A model generated the notes under the pieces. It saw only the letters and a program-made list of their open reading frames with translations, had not been told where the DNA came from and ran no database searches. A stretch of 64,000 nucleotides of DNA from Sphingobacteriia bacterium 24-36-13 (lineage in GTDB: Bacteria; Bacteroidota; Bacteroidia; Chitinophagales; Chitinophagaceae): the NCBI GenBank assembly GCA_002281875.1, contig NCHN01000008.1, positions 1 to 64,000 on the forward strand. Direction: 5' to 3'. This document shows, piece by piece, positions 42,539 through 52,056 of this stretch; position 1 is the first letter of the stretch; each line of letters starts with the position of its first letter. A program made the position numbers and the translations under genes.

Positions 42539-43690
42539 ATGAAATTCCTTGTAAGATTTGTAGGCATTTCAATGATTATTGTTGCCCTTTACAATTTATG
42601 GGTAGTAATTGATGTGCCTCCTACTTATAAAGTATTAGCCACCAGTGCTGTTGAAGCCAATAGCATTGTAAGCGCAGGTGTTGATTCTGGCAAAGGGAAT
42701 TTATTGGGGATTCAACCCGCTTTACAACCCATCCATTACGCCAATAAAGTTACCCTTCGAGATAATTTACGCAGCTATATGCAAGCTGCAAGAGCTAGGG
42801 GTTTAATTACGCCTAAAACAATTGTGGTATTCCCAGAATACATTGGTAGTTGGTTGGTGGCAATGGAACAGAAAAGCAATGTGTACGAAAAAGCCAATTT
42901 AACCGATGCCATGACCGCAGTGATTACTGCCAATTTATTTAAGTTCCTGGTTGCTTATATGACTGTTCCAGACGGCGTTACCGAAAAAGATAAGTACGCC
43001 GCATTCGCAATGAAAGCCAAACAAATTGCTGAAACCTATGATGAGATTTTTAGTGAGTTGGCTTCAGAATTTAAAGTAACCATTGTGGCTGGTTCAATTG
43101 TCTTACCCGAACCCTCCATTAATGAAATGGGTAAACTTAAAATTGCAAGAGGTAAATTATACAATACCAGTGTGGTGTACAATCCTCAAGGAAAAATACA
43201 AGGGCCATTGGTCAAGAAAATATTCCCGATTAATGAAGAAGCAGGATTTACAGCTAGTGGAGATGTAGCACAAGTGCCTGTATTCAATACCCCTTCTGGA
43301 AAGTTGGCAGTATTAATTTGCGCAGATAGTTGGTATCCTGCGGCATACGCCAAATTAGGTACCGATGTTAAAATGATTGCAGTGCCTTCTTTAGGTGCAG
43401 TTGATTCTGTTTGGAATGCTCCTTGGAATGGGTACAATGGATTTAAAGCGCCCAATGATGTAGACACTTCCGATTACAAAAAAATAACTGAAGGAGAAGC
43501 TTGGCAGAAATATTCCATGGGACCCAGATCAGTAAATGCAGGAATTGCTTACGGCATGAATGTGTTTTTCACTGGAAATATGTGGGGTAAAAAAGCAGAA
43601 GGCAGAGTCATTGTTTTAGATAAAAATGATTTAACTGTACTCTCTCCTACCACTACTACTGGAAGAATTGTTAATCAGTGGCTACAATAG
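42539..43690 (+). CDS. Membrane-anchored carbon-nitrogen hydrolase (nitrilase superfamily)
   Basis: 383 residues. One N-terminal hydrophobic segment (FVGISMIIVALYNLWVVI) suggests membrane anchoring with the catalytic domain outside the cytoplasm. The nitrilase triad is recognisable: Glu in VVFPEYIGSW, Lys in LVKKIFPINEEAGF, and nucleophilic Cys in AVLICADSWYPAAY. These enzymes hydrolyse amides or nitriles, or transfer acyl groups; the substrate is unknown. It ends 4 bases before the amine oxidase start, so the two are probably co-translated and may act in one pathway on amine- or amide-containing compounds (inference). Confidence 0.85.
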   Translation: MKFLVRFVGISMIIVALYNLWVVIDVPPTYKVLATSAVEANSIVSAGVDSGKGNLLGIQPALQPIHYANKVTLRDNLRSYMQAARARGLITPKTIVVFPEYIGSWLVAMEQKSNVYEKANLTDAMTAVITANLFKFLVAYMTVPDGVTEKDKYAAFAMKAKQIAETYDEIFSELASEFKVTIVAGSIVLPEPSINEMGKLKIARGKLYNTSVVYNPQGKIQGPLVKKIFPINEEAGFTASGDVAQVPVFNTPSGKLAVLICADSWYPAAYAKLGTDVKMIAVPSLGAVDSVWNAPWNGYNGFKAPNDVDTSDYKKITEGEAWQKYSMGPRSVNAGIAYGMNVFFTGNMWGKKAEGRVIVLDKNDLTVLSPTTTTGRIVNQWLQ

Positions 43691-43694
43691 TTTC

Positions 43695-45038
43695 ATGCAG
43701 TACGATGCCATTGTAATAGGTGCAGGATATGCAGGATTAGCTGCTGGCTTGGCTTTACAAAAAGCAGGAAAAAATATACTTTTATTAGAAGCCCGTAATA
43801 GATGCGGCGGAAGAATTTTAACGGAATATTTTAGTGAACAGGAATACACCGATTTAGGCGGCCAGTGGATAGGCCCTGGGCATGAAAGAATGTATCAACT
43901 GGCCGCCGAGTTTGGCGTAGATACTTTTCATACCTATGATAGTGGAAAGAGTACCCTACTCTTGAACAACAAATTAAAACAGTACAAAGGGTTGATTCCG
44001 CCGCTCCCATTATTTGCTTTATTAAGTTTAGATAGGGCCCTTCGAAAAATAAATAAACTGGCCAAAACCATTGATCTAGATCATCCTTATCAATCTGATT
44101 GTGCAGCTAAATGGGATGCCATGAGTTTGCAGGATTGGATGAATATTCAAATGAAAAATGAAACAGCTAGAAAAATGTTTGCGTTGGCAACACAAGCTGT
44201 TTTTGCAACCGATGCATCTACTATTTCTTTTTTACATGCACTGTTTTACATTAAGAGCAATACCAATTTCGATTTTTTAATGAATGTAAACAAAGGTGCT
44301 CAACAAGATCGTATTAAAGGAGGCGCCCAAAGTATTTGCGTTAAAATGGCAGCAGCTTTAGGCAATGCCATTCATTATGAAAAAGTGGTGACGCATATAC
44401 ACCAAGATGAAGAATACGTTACAGTGAGTGGAGATGGGTTTAGTTATACTGCAGCGAAATGTATTGTTGCAGTGCCTCCTGTTGTATCCACTGAAATCAA
44501 TTTTACACCAGCCGTTCCTGAAACACAATGGGAATTAATGAAAGCCAGTTTTATGGGTACGGTGGTAAAATGCTATGCCGTGTATCCGAGCCCATTTTGG
44601 AGAAAACAATTTAAAAATGGATTGGTAGCAGCCCCAGACGAACTAACCAGTGTAGTATTTGACAACTCACCATTCAATGGCAGCAAAGGAATTTTGATGG
44701 GATTCAGTTTAGCAGAAAAAGCCAAGCAGTTAATGCAGCATGACGAAGCAAATAGAAAAGAAATAGTGAAAGCTGGTTTTGTAAAAATGTTTGGACCAGA
44801 AGCAGCCAATATAGAATACTATACCGATAAAAGTTTTACCGAAGAACCATTTACAAAGGGCTGTTATGCGGGTATGTTTCCACCAGGCGTAATTACCCAA
44901 TTGCAAACCTCACTAGCCACTCCTTTCCAACGCATTCATTGGGCAGGAACAGAAACCAGTAATATACACAACGGCTATATGGAAGGGGCGGTAAGAAGTG
45001 GAGAGCGTGCTGCTAAAGCTGTAATTTCGCCATCTTAA
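43695..45038 (+). CDS. Flavin-dependent amine oxidase
   Basis: FAD enzyme of about 447 residues from ATG 43695 (MQYDAIVIGAGYAGLAAGLA), chosen because the upstream ATG at 43668 overlaps the nitrilase stop and adds nothing conserved. Rossmann motif GAGYAGLAAG, then NRCGGRILTEYF and DLGGQWIGPGHERM, which bind FAD in monoamine-oxidase relatives; the C-terminal FAD segment is IHWAGTETSNIHNGYMEGAV. The substrate could be a monoamine, a polyamine or an L-amino acid. It follows the nitrilase by 4 bases and precedes a TonB-type receptor by 9 bases, suggesting a three-gene unit. Confidence 0.9.
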   Translation: MQYDAIVIGAGYAGLAAGLALQKAGKNILLLEARNRCGGRILTEYFSEQEYTDLGGQWIGPGHERMYQLAAEFGVDTFHTYDSGKSTLLLNNKLKQYKGLIPPLPLFALLSLDRALRKINKLAKTIDLDHPYQSDCAAKWDAMSLQDWMNIQMKNETARKMFALATQAVFATDASTISFLHALFYIKSNTNFDFLMNVNKGAQQDRIKGGAQSICVKMAAALGNAIHYEKVVTHIHQDEEYVTVSGDGFSYTAAKCIVAVPPVVSTEINFTPAVPETQWELMKASFMGTVVKCYAVYPSPFWRKQFKNGLVAAPDELTSVVFDNSPFNGSKGILMGFSLAEKAKQLMQHDEANRKEIVKAGFVKMFGPEAANIEYYTDKSFTEEPFTKGCYAGMFPPGVITQLQTSLATPFQRIHWAGTETSNIHNGYMEGAVRSGERAAKAVISPS

Positions 45039-45047
45039 AAAATTCCA

Positions 45048-47468
45048 ATGTTTCTGTTGAGAAAATGCATTGTTACTATCTTATTTAGTTGGCTATTTAT
45101 TGGTCCCCTAAAGGCACAATTAAATAATATTACTATTTCAGGATTGGTTAAGGAGAAATCTAATACTGCTCCAATAGCTTATGTGAATATTATCGTAAAA
45201 AATGCCAAAGACAGTTCATTTGTAGCAGGAACGGTTAGCAATGAAGAGGGAAGATTTTCTATCGCAAATATAAAGCCAGGCAATTATTTAATCAGCTATA
45301 CCTATACTGGATTCCTAATCACTCAACAACCCTTATTGGTAGGATCATTAAGTGCATTTATCAATCTAGGTATTATAGCGCTGGAATCAGAAGAACAGCA
45401 ATTAAAAGAAGTAGTAGTAAACAGTAAACAAGATAACCTCAATAATAAACTAGATAAGAAAACTTATTCTATAGCGGCTAATATTAGTCAGGCAGGAGGC
45501 TCTGTGTTACAAGCCTTAAAAAACTTACCCGGTATCACTACTGGTCAGGATGGAAAAGTAGCACTAAGGGGTAGTGATAAAGTGGCCATATTAATTGATG
45601 GGAAACAAACTGCATTAACAGGTTTTGGAGGGCAAACAGGATTAGACAATATACCTGCTTCCGCAATCGAAAGAATTGAAATCATTAATAACCCTTCGGC
45701 TAAATATGATGCCAATGGAAATGCTGGCATTATCAATATCATTTACAAAAAAAATAAACAGGAAGGTTTTAATGGGAAGCTAGGGTTTGCTACAGGATTG
45801 GGTGCAATATGGGAGAAGAAAGAAAACCTACCCAATATTCGACCTCAATACCAAGGCACGCCTAAGATCAATCCGAGTCTTTCATTGAATTATCGAAAAA
45901 ACAAAACCAATCTATTTTTACAATCAGATTGGTTGTATACAGAGACTTTGAATAAAAATGAATTTGTAACAAGAACTTATAATGATGGCACCATTATTAA
46001 TAGCCAATTAAAAAGGAATAGAAATACGCATTTCTTTAATAATAGTTTTGGTATAGATTGGAATATCAATGAACAAAATAGTTTGACACTATCAGGATTT
46101 TATGGAACAGAAAAAATCATAGATAGGGGCGATCAACCTTTTTTTAATAAAGATTACAGCAGTAGAAACAGACTTTGGCAATTTTTAGAAGACGAATTAA
46201 AAACAACCGTAGTTGCATCAGCCATATATCAACACAAATTTAAAGAAGCAGGGCATGTATTGAATATGGGCTTCAATTATACATTTCATCGTGAAGATGA
46301 GAAATACAATTTTGTGAACACGCTTTCTACATCAGTTGGGCTAGACTCATTTAAATTATTATCGGATGAGCATGTAGCAGATTTTAATGTAGACTATACC
46401 AAACCATTGAAGCATGGGAGAATTGAAACTGGATTAAAATTCAGGTACAGAGATATTCCTACCAATATGCAATTTAAGCCCGGGGTTAATTCTCCATTAG
46501 ATGTAAACGCGGGTGGAGAAGCTACGTATTCAGAAATTATTCCAGCAGTATACAGCAATTATATTTACGAAAGTAACAGAATAGAAGCAGAGCTGGGATT
46601 AAGAATTGAGTACGTGGATTTACAATATAAGGTGAACCCTAATCACAACACCTATAAGAGCGATGGATACAATTATACCCAACCTTTTCCGAATATTAGA
46701 CTGGCATATAAATTAAATGAGCAGAATAAATTGTCTTTCTTTTTTAATAGAAGAGTAGACAGACCCAATGAAGTAGACATTAGAATCTTTCCAAAATACG
46801 ATGATGCAGAATTAATTAAAGTGGGTAACCCTGCACTAAGTCCACAGTTTACCAACTCTTTTGAATTAGGCTATAAGACCAATACAAAAAAAGGCTATTT
46901 CTATACGGCGCTCTACCATAGAAAAACCAATGGCACCATCACTAGAATTGCTACTCAAGTACCACCCAGCACTTTGATTTATACCGTCTTTCAAAATGCA
47001 GGAAAAAGCAGCAATACAGGCATTGAAATGGTTTTGCAGCATGATTTTTCAAAAGCATTCTCTTTCAATACGAATCTAAATATTTACCAAAACCTCATTG
47101 AAGCATTTACTGTTTTAAATAAGTATCCAGTACCGTCTGTGTATTCAGCCAATAAAGAAGTATATACTTCTGGTAATCTTAAAATAAATGCCCTATTTCA
47201 TTTGCCTAAACAAACCGATATTCAATTAACGAGTATTTATTTAGCGCCAGACATTATTCCACAAGGAAAAATTGGCACTCGATTCTCCGTTGATTTGGGT
47301 ATTAAAAAAAGAATACAACAAAATAAAGGAGAGTTGTTTTTAAATGCTACCGATATCTTGAACACATTGCAGATCCAAAAAGATTTAGTTGGAAATGGAT
47401 TTAACTTAACCAGCACAGATTACTACGAAACACAGGTTTTTAGAATTGGGTATAGTTATAAATTTTAG
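45048..47468 (+). CDS. TonB-dependent receptor-like outer membrane beta-barrel protein
   Basis: 806 residues with signal peptide (IVTILFSWLFIGPLKAQ). A carboxypeptidase-regulatory-like domain follows at about 25-115 (ITISGLVKEKSNTAPIAYVN; FSIANIKPGNYLISYTYTG), then a plug domain (GSVLQALKNLPGITTGQDGK; IPASAIERIEIINNPSAKYD; NAGIINIIYKK) and a large barrel with many Tyr/Asn-rich strands ending in a terminal aromatic YSYKF. It belongs to the barrel group often called outer membrane beta-barrel family protein; no SusD partner is adjacent, so glycan uptake of the Sus kind is not indicated. Ligand unknown. Confidence 0.88.
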   Translation: MFLLRKCIVTILFSWLFIGPLKAQLNNITISGLVKEKSNTAPIAYVNIIVKNAKDSSFVAGTVSNEEGRFSIANIKPGNYLISYTYTGFLITQQPLLVGSLSAFINLGIIALESEEQQLKEVVVNSKQDNLNNKLDKKTYSIAANISQAGGSVLQALKNLPGITTGQDGKVALRGSDKVAILIDGKQTALTGFGGQTGLDNIPASAIERIEIINNPSAKYDANGNAGIINIIYKKNKQEGFNGKLGFATGLGAIWEKKENLPNIRPQYQGTPKINPSLSLNYRKNKTNLFLQSDWLYTETLNKNEFVTRTYNDGTIINSQLKRNRNTHFFNNSFGIDWNINEQNSLTLSGFYGTEKIIDRGDQPFFNKDYSSRNRLWQFLEDELKTTVVASAIYQHKFKEAGHVLNMGFNYTFHREDEKYNFVNTLSTSVGLDSFKLLSDEHVADFNVDYTKPLKHGRIETGLKFRYRDIPTNMQFKPGVNSPLDVNAGGEATYSEIIPAVYSNYIYESNRIEAELGLRIEYVDLQYKVNPNHNTYKSDGYNYTQPFPNIRLAYKLNEQNKLSFFFNRRVDRPNEVDIRIFPKYDDAELIKVGNPALSPQFTNSFELGYKTNTKKGYFYTALYHRKTNGTITRIATQVPPSTLIYTVFQNAGKSSNTGIEMVLQHDFSKAFSFNTNLNIYQNLIEAFTVLNKYPVPSVYSANKEVYTSGNLKINALFHLPKQTDIQLTSIYLAPDIIPQGKIGTRFSVDLGIKKRIQQNKGELFLNATDILNTLQIQKDLVGNGFNLTSTDYYETQVFRIGYSYKF

Positions 47469-47510
47469 TAAGCGCTAAATACCTGAAAATAATAATTTAG
47501 TTTAGTGGCA

Positions 47511-47981
47511 ATGAAAAAAAATATCTTGCCCCTTCCTATTGCTTTGTTCTTAATGAATACTGCAATCCTTGGACAAATCAGTTCAAATAAAGAAATTCAA
47601 TTTTATAAAGGAGGAACTGATTCATTAGAAAAACATATTTATAAAAATATTAGACCTAAAATTGAATCTATTTCAACTGATTATATGCTGTTTTTCAATC
47701 TATCAATTTCATCAAAGGGTATTCAGAATATCAAAGAATTATATACCAACGAATCTGAAATTTCAAAAAAACTAAGAGAAGCATTAAAAGAAACTGAACG
47801 CAATTGGATTGTTTCAGGTGTTAAAATAAAACAGTTTGTCATACCAATAATCCTAATTACAGAAAAAACTTCTTTTCAAATCAAACCCCTTTCCTATTTA
47901 GATTATCAAAAAAATAGGCAACCTATCAATTGTATATTCATCCCCCCTATAGTAATTAACTATTACGCTCCCTCACATTAG
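47511..47981 (+). CDS. Small exported protein of unknown function
   Basis: About 156 residues from ATG 47511 (MKKNILPLPIALFLMNTAIL; a GTG at 47505 is less likely). A signal peptide ends near GQ. The mature part is charged and lysine-rich (YKGGTDSLEKHIYKNIRPKI; RNWIVSGVKIKQFVIPIILI) with no cysteines. The spacing of LEKHIYKNIRPK and the later strands loosely recalls TonB C-terminal-like domains, but I would not assign that. It follows the TonB-type receptor by 42 bases and ends 3 bases before the convergent yifB stop. Function is not recognised. Confidence 0.62.
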   Translation: MKKNILPLPIALFLMNTAILGQISSNKEIQFYKGGTDSLEKHIYKNIRPKIESISTDYMLFFNLSISSKGIQNIKELYTNESEISKKLREALKETERNWIVSGVKIKQFVIPIILITEKTSFQIKPLSYLDYQKNRQPINCIFIPPIVINYYAPSH

Positions 47982-47984
47982 CCA

Positions 47985-49547
47985 TCAATTCTTTTTTGTT
48001 GTATGCTTTGTTCCCCACCCTTCTTTATCTAAACATCGATATCGAACTGCTTCTGCAAAATGATCAAAACTAATTTGTTCGCTGCCTGCTAAATCTGCAA
48101 TGGTTCTACTGACTTTTAAAATTCGATCATATGCCCTTGCACTAAGATGATTGCTTTTCATGGTGCTTTCTAACTCATGAGTATTTGCATGATCTATTTT
48201 ACAGTATTTCCTCAATTGCTGTGTGGTCATTTGTGCATTGGTATAAATACCAGATTTCCCTTTGTATCGGTCTGTTTGAATGGCTCTTGCATTGATGACT
48301 CTTTCGCGAATAATGGATGAATCTTCTTCAACTGTATCCTTAGTCATATCATTAAATTCAATTGAACCAACAGTGATATGCAAATCAATTCGATCTAATA
48401 AAGGGCCAGACACTTTGTTTAAATAACGATTTACTTGACCCGATTCACAAGTGCATTCTTTTTGACCATGGTTATAATACCCACAGGGGCATGGATTCAT
48501 TGAAGCCACTAACATAAAGCTGGCAGGAAATTCTTGCGATACCCTGGTTCTGGCAATACTGATGGTCCGTTCCTCTAATGGTTGTCTTAACACTTCTAAT
48601 ACCGACCGGTTAAACTCGGGCAATTCGTCTAAAAAAAGTACACCATGATGTGCCAAGGATATTTCGCCTGGCTGCGGGTTTGATCCACCCCCTACCATGG
48701 CAATATGTGAAAGCGTATGATGCGGCGAACGAAAAGGTCGCTGGCTAATTAATGCTGCATTGTGTTGAAGCTTCCCAGCCACACTATAAATTTTCGTGGT
48801 CTCTAATGCTTCTGCCAAACTTAATGGGGGTAAGATGGTAGGCAATCTTTTGGCCAACATGGTTTTACCTGCTCCAGGTGGACCGATTAAAATAATATTA
48901 TGTCCACCTGCTGCTGCAATTTCCATTGCTCGCTTTGCTGTAGCTTGTCCTTTTACTTCATTGAAGTTGGTATTAAATAAATAGCGGTCATTAAAAAAAT
49001 GATCTCGAATGTCCATTTCTTCTCGTTGCAATAATTGCTCGTAAGAAAAAAACTCCACCAATTCTTTCAACGAATTCACACCATATACTTCTATATCATT
49101 CACCATACTAGCTTCCTTCGCATTTACTTTAGGAACAATCAATCCCCGGAATCCTTCTTTGCACGCTTGTATAGCTATAGGTAATGCCCCTTTAATACCA
49201 TTAACCGTTCCATCTAAACCCAACTCACCCATGACCACAAAATCTTTTAGTTTTTCCGCATGGTCCAATTGTTCACTCGCGCCTAAAATTCCTAATGCAA
49301 TCGGCAAGTCTAACGCAGAACCCGATTTACGAATATCTGCAGGTGCCAGGTTCACAATTACTTTGGTTCTTGGCATATGAAAGCCCATATTCTTGATAGC
49401 ACTTTCGGTTCGGTGTAAACTCTCCCGCACTGCACTATCGGGCAAACCCACTACAGCATAGCCTTGACCCATACTTACATTCACTTCTATACTAATGGTG
49501 ATGGCATCCACCCCTTGCACCGAACTACCAAATGCTTTAACAAACAT
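47985..49547 (-). CDS. YifB/ComM-type Mg-chelatase-like AAA+ ATPase
   Basis: 520 residues. The N-terminal Lon-like S5 fold domain (about 1-170) is followed by an AAA+ core with Walker A LIGPPGAGKTMLAKRLP and Walker B VLFLDELPEFNRSVLEVLRQ. The segment MNPCPCGYYNHGQKECTC is a cysteine-rich insert typical of the family. A C-terminal Mg-chelatase subdomain contains RAYDRILKVSRTIADLAGSE. ComM, the studied homologue, is a branch-migration helicase that helps integrate DNA during natural transformation; whether this organism is competent is not shown here. Monocistronic. Confidence 0.93.
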   Translation of the reverse strand: MFVKAFGSSVQGVDAITISIEVNVSMGQGYAVVGLPDSAVRESLHRTESAIKNMGFHMPRTKVIVNLAPADIRKSGSALDLPIALGILGASEQLDHAEKLKDFVVMGELGLDGTVNGIKGALPIAIQACKEGFRGLIVPKVNAKEASMVNDIEVYGVNSLKELVEFFSYEQLLQREEMDIRDHFFNDRYLFNTNFNEVKGQATAKRAMEIAAAGGHNIILIGPPGAGKTMLAKRLPTILPPLSLAEALETTKIYSVAGKLQHNAALISQRPFRSPHHTLSHIAMVGGGSNPQPGEISLAHHGVLFLDELPEFNRSVLEVLRQPLEERTISIARTRVSQEFPASFMLVASMNPCPCGYYNHGQKECTCESGQVNRYLNKVSGPLLDRIDLHITVGSIEFNDMTKDTVEEDSSIIRERVINARAIQTDRYKGKSGIYTNAQMTTQQLRKYCKIDHANTHELESTMKSNHLSARAYDRILKVSRTIADLAGSEQISFDHFAEAVRYRCLDKEGWGTKHTTKKN

Positions 49548-49620
49548 GTTCTTGTTTTAATAACACAAAATCAGCATTTGAGCTGGTATAATTATTCGTG
49601 TTTATACCTAACTTTCAACC

Positions 49621-51471
49621 ATGAAAAAACGGTGGCTATTATTCATTTTGTTGATTGCAATGTTGCAAGCAAATGCGCAGTGGAAGCCTTTTCGCTTTGC
49701 GTTTATCTCAGACACACATATTGGATCTCCTAACGGAAGTGCAGAAGAAGATTTGCGTAGAACGGTAGCTGATATCAATAGCATGAATGATATTGCATTT
49801 GTGGTACTCACTGGTGATATCACCGAATTAGGTACCGATGCAGAAATTAAATTAGCCAAAGAAATTTTGTCTGAATTAAAAGTACCTTATTATATCATTC
49901 CAGGTAATCATGATACGGGTTGGAGTGAGAGTGGTGGCGTAAGTTTTGGAAAAATTTTCGGCTACGATAAATTCAGTTTTAATTTCAATGGCATTCAATT
50001 TATTGGTTGCGCTTCGGGTCCTTATGTTAGAATGAGTGATGGTCATATTCCACGTGATGCAGTGAATTGGTTAGACCTAGAATTAAAAAAATTACCAACC
50101 AATCAACCCGTTGTTTTTTTAAACCATTATCCGTTGGATAAAGATTTGGACAACTGGTATGAAGCAGTAGATCGTTTAAAGAACCATCGAACATTGGCGG
50201 TATTAAATGGACATTGGCATACCAATCGAAGAATGCAGTATGAAGATTTACCAGCAGTAGTAGGCAGGTCCAATCTCAGGGCCAAAGCGGCTTATGGCGG
50301 ATACAATTTGGTAGACGTACGATTAGACTCTATGATTTTTGCAGAACGCACACCTGGTATTGAAACTAAAAAAGCATGGACAGGCATAGACTTAAGCAAG
50401 AATATTTATAGCCCCAACAAAAAATTTTATCGCCCTGATTATTCCATGAACGATAGCTTTCCTTCTGTAAAAGCACGTTGGGTTTATGCATCTGATGCCA
50501 ATGTAATTTCAACACCTGCGGTTACTAACAGCTTAGTCATTTTTGGAAATAGTTTAGGAAGCATAGATGCCATTTCAAAAGCAACAGGGAAAAAGAAATG
50601 GTCGTATCAAACAAAGGGTGCTATTTATTCAAGCCCTGCTATTGTACAAAATAAAGTAGTTGTTGCTTCAGGTGATGGCAGTATCTATTGTTTAAATTCC
50701 AATAATGGAAAACTCATTTGGCAGTTCAAAGCAGATGCTGCTGTTTTAGGCTCTCCGCTCATTCATGACAACAAAGTTTATATAGGTGGAAGTGACCATC
50801 ACTTTAGGTGCATCGACCTTGCTACTGGAAAACAGCGTTGGAGTTTCGGGGAATTAGACGGACCAGTGGTAAGCACCCCTGTATTCAGTAACGGTAAAAT
50901 TATTTTTGGTTCTTGGGATCGTCACTTGTATGCATTAGATGCTTATACAGGAAGCCTTTCTTGGAAATGGAACAATGGCTCAATGGTGCGGAATTTTGCA
51001 CCCGCTTCTTGTATTCCTGTGGTGAAAGATGATATTGTATATATTGTTGCTCCTGATCGTTTTTTAACAGCCATCGATTTAAACAATGGCAATACTTTAT
51101 GGAGAACCAAGGAAGTAAGTGTACGAGAATCAATTGGTATTTCTGCTGATGGAAAATGGTTGTATTGTAAAACTATGTCGGATGGATTTGCTGTTTTTCC
51201 TACAGGAAGAACATTACAAACATTGGCTTGGAAAAAAGATTTTGGAATTGGATATGAGCATGTACCCAATATGCCCATTGAAAAAGAAGGCAAAGTTTAT
51301 TTTGGCACCAAGAATGGCATCGTGTATGGAGTAGATCCTTACACTCGAGAAAAATTATGGCGTTATCGAATTGATAACTCAATGGTGAACACCATCAACA
51401 TTAGTACTGCAAATGAATTAGTAGCAGCTACAATGGATGGTAAAGTTACCTTACTCGATTTAAAATATTAA
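49621..51471 (+). CDS. Exported metallophosphoesterase fused to a PQQ-like beta-propeller
   Basis: 616 residues. Signal peptide (LLFILLIAMLQANAQ). A calcineurin-like phosphoesterase domain at about 25-240 has all metal motifs: ISDTHIG, LTGDITE, IPGNHDTGW, LNHYP and NGHWHTN. The rest, about 280-616, is a PQQ/YVTN-type propeller with repeats such as TGKKKWSYQTKGAIYSSPAI, NGKLIWQFKADAAVLGSPLI, TGKQRWSFGELDGPVVSTPV and TREKLWRYRIDNSMVNT. The combination suggests a phosphohydrolase placed on an interaction platform outside the cytoplasm. Substrate unknown. Its 3' end overlaps the convergent CoA-binding gene by 4 bases. Confidence 0.88.
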   Translation: MKKRWLLFILLIAMLQANAQWKPFRFAFISDTHIGSPNGSAEEDLRRTVADINSMNDIAFVVLTGDITELGTDAEIKLAKEILSELKVPYYIIPGNHDTGWSESGGVSFGKIFGYDKFSFNFNGIQFIGCASGPYVRMSDGHIPRDAVNWLDLELKKLPTNQPVVFLNHYPLDKDLDNWYEAVDRLKNHRTLAVLNGHWHTNRRMQYEDLPAVVGRSNLRAKAAYGGYNLVDVRLDSMIFAERTPGIETKKAWTGIDLSKNIYSPNKKFYRPDYSMNDSFPSVKARWVYASDANVISTPAVTNSLVIFGNSLGSIDAISKATGKKKWSYQTKGAIYSSPAIVQNKVVVASGDGSIYCLNSNNGKLIWQFKADAAVLGSPLIHDNKVYIGGSDHHFRCIDLATGKQRWSFGELDGPVVSTPVFSNGKIIFGSWDRHLYALDAYTGSLSWKWNNGSMVRNFAPASCIPVVKDDIVYIVAPDRFLTAIDLNNGNTLWRTKEVSVRESIGISADGKWLYCKTMSDGFAVFPTGRTLQTLAWKKDFGIGYEHVPNMPIEKEGKVYFGTKNGIVYGVDPYTREKLWRYRIDNSMVNTINISTANELVAATMDGKVTLLDLKY

Positions 51472-51827
51472 TACTGACCCGTATTCAACATCACCAATGT
51501 GCATGCTTCTAAAGTAGCAATGCCGTTTTGTTGAGCAAGCTCTTCGAGTTCCTCGTTTTCGGTACCTGGATTAAAAATAATTCGCTTGGGATGGAGCGAC
51601 AAAATAAAATCGTAGTAGGCTTTTTGCGCAGTTGGGTTCAAGTATAAAGTAACCGTATCAATATCATTGACTACCGGTGGCTCTGTTTCAATTTGCACTC
51701 CTGCAACCACAGCGGATTTTCTTCCCACAGCCACTACTTCATGCCCATGTTTACGCAAACGCGTAACTGCTTCAAAACTATATCTGGCGGGGTTTTCAGA
51801 CGCACCAAGTACCAATGTTTTTTTCAT
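51468..51827 (-). CDS. CoA-binding-domain protein
   Basis: Small cytosolic Rossmann-fold protein of 119 residues of the CoA-binding family (YccU-like): KKTLVLGASENPARYSFEAV (nucleotide loop), VAVGRKSAVVAGVQI, TVTLYLNPTAQKAYYDFILS and IIFNPGTENEELEELAQQNG. Function not established; homologues bind CoA or related nucleotides. Its ATG overlaps the stop of the CDGSH gene by one base (TAATG arrangement), so the two are translationally coupled, and both lie downstream of a TonB receptor gene on the same strand. Confidence 0.88.
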   Translation of the reverse strand: MKKTLVLGASENPARYSFEAVTRLRKHGHEVVAVGRKSAVVAGVQIETEPPVVNDIDTVTLYLNPTAQKAYYDFILSLHPKRIIFNPGTENEELEELAQQNGIATLEACTLVMLNTGQY

Positions 51828-52036
51828 TATACGTTCTCCTTAATCAACTGCTTATGCGAAGCATCGCAATAAGGTTTGTTCTTAGACATACCACAACCAC
51901 AAAGCGATACTTTCTCTTTTACATCCACCGTACCATCTGGCTTATGAATATAAGATTTAGAAGTAATTACAATTGGGCCCAATGGCTTAATCAAAATATC
52001 TACTCCGTCTTTTACAATTGCTTGTTCTTGTTCCAT
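51827..52036 (-). CDS. CDGSH-type iron-sulfur protein
   Basis: 69-residue protein with a single CDGSH iron-sulfur motif: CGCGMSKNKPYCDASH, fitting C-x-C-x2-S-x3-P-x-C-D-x-S-H and binding a 2Fe-2S cluster through three Cys and one His. The N-terminal strands (IVKDGVDILIKPLGPIVITS) are typical of short bacterial members. Possible roles are electron transfer, or iron or redox sensing; none is proven. It is 20 bases downstream of the TonB receptor stop and coupled to the CoA-binding gene, so all three probably share the MntR-type operator at 54172-54193. Confidence 0.92.
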   Translation of the reverse strand: MEQEQAIVKDGVDILIKPLGPIVITSKSYIHKPDGTVDVKEKVSLCGCGMSKNKPYCDASHKQLIKENV

Positions 52037-52056
52037 GCAATAAAGATACGAAGGCT

